From NCBI GenBank assembly GCA_009193035.1, contig SWDT01000196.1:1-64000 (forward strand): a stretch of DNA of 64,000 nt, in the 5' to 3' direction. Numbering within the stretch: position 1 is the first letter of the stretch; every line of letters begins with the position of its first letter. Positions 1-11,759 of the stretch are shown here, piece after piece. Origin of the DNA: Halicephalobus mephisto (Eukaryota > Nematoda > Chromadorea > Rhabditida > Panagrolaimidae). A program made the translations under genes and the position numbers. Below the pieces are notes generated by a model, which saw only the letters and a program-made list of their open reading frames with translations, made no database searches and was not told the origin of the DNA.

Positions 1-3000
1 GATGTCGTTAGGAATGAATTCCTCAGTGTACTTAAACTTCTGACAAACGAAGTAATTATTAGTAGTGGTGCAATCGGCCTTGTACCATTTCCTGTCACTT
101 CCACGGTAAACACAGGGTTTCGTGGGGTCGATGGTGTTTCCATTTGCCCAAGGACCAAAGGTTGTGCCATTCTAAAAGTGGAAATCACTATTACGAAGTT
201 GTCTGGATACGACTTCTCAGAATATGTTAAGAATTTTCAAGATTCTAGTTTTCAGACAGTTATAAAAGTTTTCATTTGATTCCGGAAGATTTACAAAGCT
301 TCTAATAAGATTCCAGACCTTCTTAGAATCCTCTAGTGGATTCTGAAAGATCTTCAGAAGGTTATATAAGATTCTCAAAAGTCTCAGAATCTTTAATTAG
401 ATTCTAAAAGATTCTGGAAGTTCTTTCAAGATTCTAATTTGATGAATATTAAAGATTATGTGTTATTGCGAAATAGTTTCAATGTAAAATTAAAAGTTTT
501 CTAATTTTTAAAGATTTAATTACATAACACTTACATAAGGAGAAGTGGGTTGTCCGACTCCTCTGTCCCAGGCCCATGTGCCGTTCAAACTGTTCAATCC
601 AATCCAGACTGGTCTGTTGCCGATGTATTGTTGAAGGAAGTCATCTTTACCTTGATTCATATCGTCGACCAAGAATCCTCCGGCATTTGTACATGTTTGT
701 CTAGCTGCAGTCCATGGTTGATTGAGCAAGAAACCTTGGAAACAATAAGGAACACTAGGTCCTCCAGATTCCCATCCAGCATCACATGGTCTTCTGATGT
801 CGAAAACTCCGAAACCGTTGGTAGCATCTGTAATTACAGGAGTCACGAGATTTGATACATCTCCATTCGGTTGCTGAACAGTCAAGATCGATGAGGCTCC
901 GCTCGCTGCATTCTTGCCATTTAGGTAGATTTGGATTGATTGGGCAAAGGTGTCAATAGGAGCGAAAATTGATCCATTGTTAGTACAATCATCGAAGGTC
1001 TTAAAGTAGACTACTTGGGAACTGTACCAAGTCGGAATGAGCTTCATTCCGAAGAAGAAGTTCGTAGATATAAGTTTCATAAGTCTTCCGGTACTTATGA
1101 TGGCTAAATCACTGATGAGATCCCAATCGTAGTTGGTTCCAGATGAATAATTTCCATTACTATCTGTAGCAGCATAGACGTTCAACAAATGACGTCCAGA
1201 AAGGATATAATCGTATCCGTTGACGACATTAGTGGAGTTTCTCTCATCTGGAGCAGCTGTGCTGAATATAGTAATGAATGAATTTGCGTTTATTTTGTTT
1301 AGATTGCTCATAATAGCTTCGTAGAGCGGGATATAAGTACTGTTGTCTGTAGAATTAGCAGCAATCTGATAAGCGTTGGTGAATATGGTTTGCATTCCTC
1401 CGACATCCCCTCCGAAGGCGCTTCCGAGGTCTTTGACCCCGGAAGAATCGACTCCGACAACGAAGTATTTGACGATCCAGTTCTTATGGGAAGTGAAGAT
1501 GTCTCTGACGATTTCGGTGATGTACCTATTGAGATCCGAAAGCGCTGGAGCGTTTCTTCTAGTGACGTCGAGAATAAACATCATGTGTCTGTTGTGGGTG
1601 TTGAAGTTGGCTATCGTATTCTGTTGGATACATTTGAGATACTCACAAGATTCTCCGCCGGTTCCAGGTGGGCATTCACAGTATCCTGCTGGATTCAAAG
1701 TTCCGTTATTGTAGCAAACTCTCGTTGTACAGTAATCTCCAGTCCAGCCAGGTTGACAAAGACAAGTTCCGTTCATTGGAATTCCTCCATTTGCGCAGGT
1801 TCCAGGAGAAGGCGCTGGGGTGATTGGAATGGCGGCACAGTAGAAGACTCCTGATCTCTGGATCTGGTTTCCCATGGAGTCCTTTACGTAAATAACAAAG
1901 TAAAGATTAATTCCTTCCCTGAGACAGTAGAAGGGCGGGAACCAGAGCTCGTAACTACAGCCACTTCTCCAGACGCCATTTGAGGCCATCACGAGACTTC
2001 TGCCTCCTTCAATGCTGCTTCCGTCGGTGTAGACAATGAGTTGAGAATTCAGTTCCCAAGGATTTCTTAGAGGATAATTCTCGATGTGAGCGACGATGGA
2101 TTGAGGAAATCCGACCACTGGTTGTCTTTCTGGAGCATCAAGATTCAGACTAGGAGTGATACCGTAAACCATATGATAGTCTTGACCGTTAGTTGTCACA
2201 GATGGTTCTTCGACAGCGTAGACTCTGACACTACAGGGAGAATTGATGCTGTTGACGACAGGAATCAAGGTCCAAGTACCTGTTTGAAGTCCTGTCAACC
2301 AGTAGATATTCACCGCTCCCAATGTGAAGCTTTTCGTAGCTGGAACAACAGTTCCATCTGGAGCATTGAACTGGACTGTTGAGATGTTTACTCCTTCGAT
2401 GACGACAGAAAGTTGGTGGAAAAGAGCATCTACGGAAATCGTGATGTATTGTGGGACATTTTGACAGACTCTCTGGTCATCTGAGAACATCAGATGAGAC
2501 TTATGGTAAGTGTTGGCCATGTGGGTGTAGAGAAGACTACTGACGTTCATTCTGTTTGTTGGACTGACAAAACTTGCAATTCCGCTGAATCTGAAGGAAG
2601 TTTCTATGAGTGCTCGGAATCCTGGAGATTCGTAGTCGAAAGCAGGACATCCGGTGCTCGAATCTGGTTCGATGTAGATGAAGTTGATCGGGGACATGAA
2701 GTAGCTGTTCATTCTGCTGACATCTTCGGCCAAGAAGGTATCCTGAGGCAATCCATCGGAAATCACGTAAATTGGAGATTTGTTCGTTATTACGAAAGTT
2801 GACAAAGCTTTCATAATTGGACCATAGAGCATATCGGTGCAGTTTCCTGTGGTGTCATTACTTTGAGCAGCAACATTCAGGGCATTGACAATGTCTGCAG
2901 CCGTGTAGTACATGTTTGCAGTTGTAGAATTATTATTGAACAAAACTAGGCCGAATCTGGAGACATACGGAGGATCGTACTCGAGTTCTGAGGTGATTTT

Positions 3001-5587
3001 TGCCACGGCAGTGCTGATTTGACTGATGACAGAAGCCATAGAAGATCTGGTTCTGATGACGAAAGTCAAAATTGGACTTCCAACAAGGAATCCAGATCCA
3101 CCTTCATCAGTACATTGGACGTTTTGACAGTGGGAACCGCGATATCCATCCGGACATAAACAGATCGAGCTTTGGGCAATTCCGCCGTTCATACAGAGGG
3201 GTGTTCCACAGTAATTTCCTGTGTAGAGACCAGTACAGAAGCAACTCTGGACTCCATTGGAATCTGTGATCGGAACTCCTCCGTTGTGGCAACTGATAGG
3301 TCCAGATTGAGTGGTCGACGGTGGAGGTGTTGAAGTGGAAGTTGTTGGAGGCATTCCGATTTCGCAGATGAAGGCTTCGGTTCTGATGAATGAGTGGCCT
3401 TCGAAGTCGTATCCTCGGAACCTCGCGAAGTAGTATCCTTCGAAAGGACAGTAAAAGTCCCCAGTGTAGTATGTGAAGTGGCAACCGTATCTCATAAGAA
3501 GTTTGACATTGTGAGGAGTTAGGTCCCCGTCTCGGAAGAAGGATACTGTAGACAAAGTTCCCGGGAAATCCAAACCCACAGAAGCCGCGACGAAGATCGT
3601 CGGAACGTTCGTTTGGAAAGTCGTGTTAAAAGTCGGAAAATCGCTCCTCTTCGCGGTGTCCTCGTAGGCATAGTATGCAATTCCTCCGATTTCCGTCGAC
3701 AGATATGTCCAAGCCTAAAATATACAATAACAATTCTAAACTTTTTAATTTTTCAGAAGTTTCACAAATCTTTATATTTTCCAATTTCGAAAATTTTATG
3801 AACTTATAAAATTCTGAAAATTTTACAGAAACTTCTGTTAAATTTTTGAAAATTTTAGAAACTTCTGGAAAATCTCAGAAAATTATTCAAATTTCTTCAA
3901 AATTCTGAAGGCTTCAGAAACTTCTATTAAATTGTTAAAATTTCTAGAAAATTATTTGTCGGAAAACTAGATCTGGCCTCATCTAATCCGTAACTAATAT
4001 GGAAGGAAAAACGTCTCTCGGCAGCCATCGAACCCGTATCGTCTTATTATCCGAGCAAATGCTTTTTTTCTTAAGCTACGAGAGCGACCTTTTCCAATTC
4101 CATTCTTGGAAGCAGAATCGTTTCTCCTGAACTATCGCTCCTTTCTCGCTACGCTTAATATCGCGACATTATTTAAATTTTACAAAAACTTCAGAAAATT
4201 TTGAAAAATTATTCAAATTTTACAAGTTTCAGAAAATTATTCAAATTTCTTCAAAATTCTGAAGGCTTCAGAAACTTCTATTAAATTGTTAAAATTTCTA
4301 GAAAATTATTTAAATTTTACAATTTTCAGAAAATTCTGAAAAATTATTTGAATTTTTACGGAAATCTGAAGGCTTCAGAAGCTTCTACGATGTGATTAAA
4401 AGTTTAAACAAGTTTTTCGAATTTTTTGCATTCCTTACATTGTATGTCACCAATATGCTTCCTGCAGGATTATCGGCTCTCAAATTTACCATGTACATTC
4501 CTGGAAGAGTGAATTCATAGGTATACACTGATTTTTCCATTCCGATATCAGCTTTTGTCGCATAAATGACGGTTCCTGAAAATTTTTCTTATCAAGAAAT
4601 TCTTCCTTCAAAATGATCGTAAAATTTTTACGAGCATATCCCTAATTACTGAGCCATGGGAAACTGATTACCGTTGGTACTGTTCAAACTCATCTGTGGT
4701 CGAATCTCTCCAGAATCAGATTGAAGTTGGAATTCCTGACCGGACATCGTCATATCGATGTAGATCCAGAAACTTTGAGTCGCATTAGTGGCATAATAGT
4801 AGTCTATTGTTATTTTCTTAAAAAAGCATAAATAATTTCAAAAAATTATATTTTAAAAATTATATTTTAAAAAAGTATAAATAATTTCAAAAAAGTATAT
4901 TTTAAAACATTATATTTCAAAAAGCATAAATAATTTCAAAAAATTATATTTTAAAAATCATATTTTAAAAAAGTATAAATAATTTCAAAAAATTATATTT
5001 TAAAAAATTATATTTCATAAATTATATTTTAAAAATTATACTTAAAAAAGTATAAATAATTTCAAAAAAATATATTTTAAAAAATTATATTTTAAAAAAG
5101 TATAAATAATTTCAAAAAAATATATTTTAAAAAAGTATAAATAATTTCGAAAATTTTAGAAATTTTAAAATTTTTTGAATTTTAGAATTTCTACAATTTT
5201 GGAAATTTTTGGAGAATTTTAATTAAAATTTAATTTTTCGGAAATAATTACCCTCGAACGTTGTTCGTGACTGTGGTAATTTGTGACGTCACAGATGGGA
5301 TATTCACAATCAGCTCCGGTGAATCCGGGAGAACAGCTGGGATTACCGTAATTAACGACATTTGACGATAGTAAATGGTGATTTTTGTGAGATTCCAGAA
5401 TTACAGAACTCAAATCAGCGTCTTGATTAATTTTGAAAGCGTTTTTGACGTCCATCTGATGAAGGGCCCTTTTTACTCGGATTGTGTGCTCGGAATCTAT
5501 GTCCAGAATCTCCGGGAAATTCTTCCCTTCGACCATCCAGAACACCGTCAGAAGCGTCCCGACGACGCCCCACAGTACTCCTCGCAT
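1..5587 (-). CDS. Secreted VWA/EGF/C-type-lectin protein, 5' part
   Basis: Exons read 5252-5587, 4672-4816, 4439-4575, 535-3714 and <1-171, phases consistent; the gene continues past the left edge. The product starts MRGVLWGVVGTLL, a signal peptide, directly after a TTTCAG acceptor. In order: an EGF-like segment (CSPGFTGADC, about residue 92), two EGF-like repeats (about 348-405), a VWA domain (about 410-610), two more EGF repeats (about 840-900), a second VWA domain (about 905-1100) and a C-type lectin domain from about 1195 (WIGLNSLNGTWAWD) that continues in the last exon. The 4816 acceptor is AAG rather than CAG/TAG, so the second exon's start is less sure. This architecture recalls C. elegans IRG-7 and related CLEC/VWA proteins, often immunity-linked; that identity is from memory. 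Likely secreted, with adhesion or recognition as an inferred role. Confidence 0.85.
3955..4170 (-). mobile_element. tRNA-derived short repeat, copy 1
   Basis: A 216-base block in an intron of the VWA/EGF gene, matched over its whole length by 22681-22895 in opposite orientation. Ends are short imperfect inverted repeats (about TTGTCGG and CGCGACAT). It contains a tRNA-like cloverleaf at 4014-4085 with pol III A- and B-box matches. Likely a SINE or a MITE that captured a tRNA sequence. Confidence 0.65.
4014..4085 (-). tRNA. tRNA-like cloverleaf inside the repeat (probable pseudogene)
   Basis: On the minus strand the acceptor arms GCTCTCG and CGAGAGA pair at six of seven positions, followed by an A box (TAGCTTAAGAA) and a GGTTCGATGGC B-box-like T arm. 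The anticodon stem is weaker than in the copy at 22766-22836. It lies in a repeat within an intron, so a working tRNA is unlikely. Confidence 0.45.
4818..5160. repeat. AT-rich tandem repeat in first intron
   Basis: Roughly eight imperfect copies of units built from AAAGTATAAATAATTTC and AAAATTATATTTTAAA fill most of the first intron of the VWA/EGF gene. Confidence 0.75.
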
Positions 5588-6448
5588 TCTGAAATTATAT
5601 TTTTTTAGAATTAAAATGGAAAACGACAAAAATGGAACTTTTCGACTAATCACTTGAAAGTTGTCATAATCCAATAAAACGCTTAATTGCCTTCACAGAT
5701 AAAAGTGAAAAATCGACGCTAATTGGACCTGTTAAAATCAGCGATAACTTCTTCAAATTTTATGACTTTCTTTATTGAATAATCTTTCTTCGATTGTCGG
5801 ATAAATGGGCGTCAGTCCACGTCCAATGAGATGATGTGACGGAAAGCGTGCCCATTATGATAATAAACATCCGCAAAATTAATGGTCTCGAAACGATAAT
5901 TTTCCAAATTTTAGGACTTTATAAAATTTGAATTTTTTAATTTTTAAAATCTTTCAAAATTTCAAATAATTCTAAAACATTCCAGAATTTCAGAATTTTC
6001 TAAAATTTTAAAGATTTTTGAATTTTCTAAAATTTTAAGAATTTTTGAGTTTTTTAGAATTTTAAAGATATTTGAATTTTTTAGAATTTTAAAGATTTTT
6101 GTAAAATTTTAAAATTTTATGAATATTGTTCGAATTTTGAAAATTTTGAAAAAATTTTAGATTTGAAAATATTCCAGAATTTTGAACAATTTTAAAGAAA
6201 TTTCGAGAACTTTAAAAATTTTATGAAAATTATTGAAATCATAGAAATTTAGAATTTTAACTTTTTTTAATTTTAAAAATTCTTCTCGAGACAAGTTCGC
6301 AACAATAAATATGAAATTTTATATTTATTAAGTATTTTAAATCACAATTTTAAAAAATTCTTAAAATTCAAAAGTTTTTGTTGAAACCATGCCACAGCAC
6401 CATCGATTCTTGATTTATACGGTAATATGGCCATTGTGGACTTTTGGA
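5588..6448. other. Intergenic AT-rich spacer
   Basis: The 5' flank of the VWA/EGF gene and 3' flank of the next VWA gene. From about 5900 to 6290 it is low-complexity TTTTAGAATTTT-like sequence. TTTATT near 6330 reads AATAAA on the minus strand and could be the poly(A) signal of the 6449-7295 gene. I see no coding exon. Confidence 0.6.
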
Positions 6449-7295
6449 TCAACAATAATTGCCGCCATTGCTGAAAAATATGATTTTTATTAGGATTAAA
6501 TTTGGGAATATAGTGTAAAAAATGCACTTACGTGTAGGCGTTGAAGATTTTGTCGGTGAAGGCCTGGGCGAAGGCCCCGGTGTAGTCTGCTTGGGTGGCG
6601 GAGGTCAGAACACATCCAGTGTTGTTCCCGACCAATTGCCGGAGGGCATCTGAGTTCGAGCCGTCTCCCTGGTAAGAGATGGCCACAATTTTGTAATCTC
6701 CAGTAGCGAGAATTACAGAAGCTTGCTGAATTGTTGATGGATCGGGAACGCTGTTAGTAGTGATGTAAACGAGGACATGATTTTGAGTAGTGTTTCTGTA
6801 TCCGCTTCTTTTGAATTGCGGAGCCATAATAATCTTTAATGCCAGAAGGAGAGCCGATTGGCCGGTTCCTGAAGTTGAGGCGTCTGATGGATAAGCGTTA
6901 TTGAGAGCATGTCCTAGGTCCTTGTAACTATTAATGCCGTTGAAAGTATTATCTTGTAATGGAAAACCCTCTTCATCACCGTAGACAGAGAACATAGCGA
7001 CTTGGATACCTTTCTGGTAACCGACGTTGAATTGATTAAACGCATTCAAAACAAAAGTTTTCGTATCTTCGAACTGAGCTGGGGTGATTGCTGTAGAGAT
7101 ATCAAAGATGAAAACAACATCCGCAGTTACTGGATAATATTTATTCGTCGTCGTAGATTTTCCTGGAGAAGTTGATCCTTCCAATCCAGGAACAGCAATC
7201 ATCGTGTCAGAATCTACATGTCCTACAGTAAACGAAAAAAAACCAACAATAATCACTATTATTAATATATGGAATTTTTTCCACAATTCAGACAT
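6449..7295 (-). CDS. Small secreted von Willebrand A domain protein
   Basis: Two exons, 6532-7295 and 6449-6470, joined across a 61-base intron; the short second exon adds only the C-terminal NGGNYC. About 261 residues. The N-terminus MSELWKKFHILIIVIIVGFF is a signal peptide or anchor. A single VWA domain fills the rest: the first strand is DVVFIFDIS, so the MIDAS motif is DIS rather than DxSxS and metal binding may be altered; a later strand is HVLVYITTNS. Related nematode proteins pair such domains with C-type lectins; none is seen here. It lies 190 bases downstream of the USP gene on the same strand and beside the larger VWA gene, suggesting a local VWA cluster. Function is unknown. Confidence 0.85.
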
Positions 7296-7484
7296 TTTTC
7301 AGAAACAATCAGACCAATGATTTTCAACTTTAAAAACTATCTCAATGAGCAATTAAGCAGTAAAAAATTCTGATAACGATAAAATTCTTTTAAAATAAAT
7401 AAAGTTTATTCAACCAGTCATTACCGTATTTTAAGACAAAAAACATTATTCAATACCAACAGAAATCAAATTCTGGAATGTCAA

Positions 7485-10400
7485 TCAACAAACATCTGTC
7501 TGATCTGTTTCATTCTTCATTTCTTCCATTTTATCACATTCTTCAACAAATTTCGGAGATTCTTTTTGTAATTTAATTTTCTTAATTTTCGGTTTTTCTT
7601 CTTCATCACTTTCTGGATCTTCAATAATCGGTTCCGTCATTTCAGAAATTATTTTTTCTCTTTCTTCATCGCATTTCCTACATATCTCCATCACTTCTTC
7701 TCCTGTTGGTTGTCTATCATACGTTTTAAATACTTCCGGACCTCCACCATAGACCGAATGGAAATACGTCCATTGATCCCTTGTTAAACTTTTATAATTA
7801 ATCCCTCTTCTCAAAGTCGTACTTCCATCTCTATGTCTCTGAATTAAGGCTTCATTCCTAATAGGACCTGGTGGATTTCTGTCAAATTGAGTCACAAAAG
7901 CTTCCCATTGTTCAAACCACGAATAAGCAACAACATTATACGGTAATTGTGCCATATATCGAACACTTTTTTCTAATTTTGCAATATTATTCAATTCTAG
8001 TTGTTTTCTTGCATAAATTTCAATTACCCGTTTTAAACACACTTGACACGGTACTAACCTGTCACATGGGGGTCCTCCACCATAACGTTCAAATAACATA
8101 TTCCACAAATTTCCAGGAATTGAAATCGCTTGACTTTTGTTCGCTAAGGGATTAAGTCCATGATGTTCACAAAGAAAATCACTATTTGTGATCGGTCCAC
8201 AATCTGAGAACGTTCTAAATCTAAAAAGCCATTCAGACGATATATAATAGGCATTCGGTGACGGTTCTTTCATGTTATTCAAAGCTTGAGAAATTCTTTC
8301 TTTGAACATTTCCGTTGATGGAGTTCCTTTCTTCTGATAAAACAAAACATAAGCTTCTTTGTTCATAACATCAGCTTCAGAAATTTGCGAAACAAAAGAG
8401 TCATCAAATTCATACCAATTACCATCTACATCATTTCGACAAAAAGCCACATAGTGACCAACTAAAACAAAATCATTAAAAATTACAAACATGTAAAAAA
8501 TCATTCTAGTCAAATTTTTTAAGTTTCAAAATTTAAGCAAAAAAAAAAAACAAAAGTCACTTTAGATAGCGATTTACCTGATTTATCATTTTTGCATTTT
8601 TAAAGTTCTCTCCGCACAAAAATTAAAAAATCCAAAAAAAACATAAAAATCTAAAAAATTACTTTTTTACAAAAATCCAAAATTAACTTTTTTATAAAAA
8701 TCTAAAAAATTACTTTTATACAAAATTCCAAAATTAACTATGTTGTAAAATTGTTTTGCTACAAATTTTAGGTACTTTTAGAACTCAAAAAACCACTTAG
8801 AAATTTGTTAAATTTCTTATTTTCATAAATTATACTTTTGCGCAAAAATTTAAAAACTAAAAAAATATGTACAATTTTTTAATTTTAACATTTTATTTTT
8901 TTTAAAAACTTACATTCAGCTCCAGCTCCTCTATGAGAAACAAAAGCAACTAAATCATATTCAGTCGAAAATTCATCTGGATCTGCTTGTTCCAAAATTG
9001 AATGCATCACAAACGGTTTCATGTCTAGATCGTACAACGGAAAAGTAACTCTTGTTCCAACTTTTGAATTATACAGTAATTCATGTCGAAATCTTTTAAG
9101 ATGAATACATAAAATTTCTGGCAATTTTGTTAATCTACATTGTTTGACTCCATTTCTTAATTTCGAACATTTTTCACATGAATACATGTCTTCTCCATGT
9201 AGGTGATCTGCAGAAAAAAATGCATATAGACAATCTTCTAGAGAAATATTGCTTGAAAACATAAATCTATAAGCATTAATAATATGATTCAACCATGAAT
9301 CTATCAGCCAACTTTTAGCCAGAATTATTAACCAATATGCGTAACTAAATTGACTAATTGTTGTTGCAACTTGTTTCTTTTTTGATTCTGTTGGAGACAC
9401 ATCTACAGAATCTGTATTTCCATCCACAAGCGATTCTGCTTCAGATGACGATGACGAACTTTCCAATTCAACAGTTGAACCTTCTCTCAAAAGCGAAATC
9501 TGTTCAATCGATGGAATACTCAAAGATATATCCTAAAATTAAAAGTCACTAACATCACGCTATTATAAAAATCAAACATTTTTAAGATACTTTTTTTAAT
9601 TTTCAAGATTTTTAAAAAATTTACAGAAATTAAAAAAGTAAAAAATTTAAAGTAATTCAAGAATGAATTGTTATTTTTTTAATTTTTTTATTTTATGCAA
9701 AAATTCCGAAAAATCAAAAATTTTTAGAATTTTTTAGGGAATTTTAAATTTAGGTAAAAATCACGAGATTTACTATTTTTAGTAGTTCTGGGCGGAAATT
9801 CAAAAATCCAAAAAAACTACTTTTAGGAATAACTTTTGAATACGAAATAATTACCTGGAAAGTTTCCCTAGTGTTCGACAAATGATGGCACGTCATACAT
9901 TTGACCGTACTCACGAGTTCTCCATCAAAAACATCAGTAATGATACTTTTTGAATGTTGAACATATTTTTTTTCTTTATTATTTGTGGATTCTGAAGGAC
10001 TTCTTGTTCGTTCTGGAGACGACTGAGGCTTAGGAGAAGAAGTGGTTATTCTTTTAGGTCCGTCTGGTTTTGAATCTCCTGCATCAGAACTCAATCCAGA
10101 ATCAGCAGTTTCGAAATGATCATTTTCACCGAGATTCAGTCCGTCTTGACTGCTACTACATGATGACGATAAAGAATTCCCTACTTCTCCTTCCCCGAAT
10201 TTTATCGAAGCCGGATGACGGAGTTCTTGATGAAGAATATCCAAAAAACATCGTATAAATTCCTGTGCATCTTGTTGAGTGAATCCTCTGAATTGAGCAC
10301 AGCGATCTTTAATTCTCTAAAATAATACTACAGTAAAAACCAGATAAACTTTAAAAAACAGTCTCAAAACGAAATTCTAGAGATTTTTAGGAACAAAAAC

Positions 10401-11221
10401 AGCCTAAACTTTCGGTTTTGATGATTATTATTTTGTAATCGATTTAAATATTATAATGAACAATATACTGCAAAAACCATATACAACCTATTTAAAAAAC
10501 AGTCTCAAAACGAAATTCTAGAGGTTTTTAGGAACAGAAACAGCCTAAACTTTCGGTTTTGATGATTATTATTTTGTAATCAACGTTTTAAAACTACATT
10601 CTTTCTAGATAGATCTAGAAACTTTTAATTTAAAAGATGAGATATAAAATCCTCTAAAGTTGAAAGTCATATATGAAATAGTTAATAAATGTCCAAAAAC
10701 CGTGACATTAGAACACCCGTCGAAAAATGATTACTTTAGTTGTAGTATCATTTGCAAACACTAATTATTTTGAGAAATTCATTACTTACATAGCTGAATA
10801 ACGTTGGACCTATGGCGTTTCCTCGGATTTGCTGATTCGACCAGATTTTCGTCAATAATTCTTGGAAAGCATCAGAAACAGGCTTTTTCACAGGCGGAAG
10901 TCCGTTGGCATCTCTGCTTGCTTGTATTGACGGCAAATAAGATCGGAAATATTCCCTCAAAGGCGGACAATTGGACAAAGCTTGAATGGCCGCGTTCATA
11001 TAACACGAATTTCCTTGGTTAAATAATCCCACCAAACCTGGAAAAAAATTTAATTTCATATATCAATATCATCCAAAAATCTTGCCTCTTGGTGTTCCAT
11101 CATTGAGCGTTTGATTTTCGTCATCAAAAGTCATTTGTGATTTCCAAAAATCCGTTGTAGAACTTGAAGCAGAAATCAACGGTTCGCTTTCAGAAATTCT
11201 TCCTCCTTTCTTCATCGACAT
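7485..11221 (-). CDS. Ubiquitin-specific protease with two DUSP domains (USP20/USP33 type)
   Basis: Five exons: 11086-11221, 10790-11037, 9855-10316, 8914-9532 and 7485-8461, giving about 813 residues. The Cys box is GLVGLFNQGNSCYMNAAIQA (catalytic Cys in NSCY). The QQDAQEF motif follows, and the His box is RGAGAE then FGHYVAF across the last intron. An acidic, serine-rich insert of some 90 residues lies between QQDAQEF and the CxxC finger. Two DUSP domains follow, each ending in YGGGP. The order USP then two DUSPs matches human USP20/USP33, which deubiquitinate membrane and signalling proteins; the N-terminal ZnF-UBP finger of that family is not visible. The first intron uses a GC donor. The ATG follows a CTGTTTTAG acceptor, fitting trans-splicing. 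Confidence 0.93.
10354..10582. repeat. Duplicated intron repeat
   Basis: Two near-identical copies (about 10354-10442 and 10497-10582) containing GTCTCAAAACGAAATTCTAG and CAGCCTAAACTTTCGG lie in the second intron of the USP gene. Related sequence occurs in introns near 16930-17400, 43850-44100 and 44550-44830. Confidence 0.75.
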
Positions 11222-11759
11222 TCATCAAATTCTAAAACAGTCAAATTTTATATGAAAATAAACATAAATCAACAAAAAAGAACTTAATAAAAATTCAAAA
11301 ACCTTAAATCTTCTGTAAAAATATAAAACGGAAAAACTGGAACAAAACTTGTCGAGACTATAAAAAAATTGGAAAAAATGACAACGAATTTTGATATGGA
11401 CAGACTTTGTCACTACTTATCAAAGAAAATCGGGCAATTCTGTCCAAAAATGTATGTTAGTTTGGCTGAGTTGAAATGCTGAGAATGAACACACCGTGCG
11501 CGCAATGTGCGAAAAAACCCGGACTGCTATCGACTATTGCGAAACTTCAAATTTTTACTTTTTTTATTTTCATATATAAATTAAATCAAAGCTTTTATCT
11601 ACGATATATCCTTGATAAAATATCACAAATCTTTTCCAAAACCTAAAATAATAAAAAACTTTTTTCTAAATTACGAATCTACAAATCTGACAGGAATGAT
11701 TCAGATTAATAACACAGGCTTGTTCAGTATTGGAATAGTAAGTGAATTTCCTTCTTGAC
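11222..11759. other. Intergenic region between USP and V-ATPase genes
   Basis: 538 bases: the upstream region of the USP gene and 3' flank of the V-ATPase gene. A GC-rich patch (ACACCGTGCGCGCAATGTGCG, at about 11491) stands out and may be promoter-proximal. No coding exon is seen. Confidence 0.5.
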
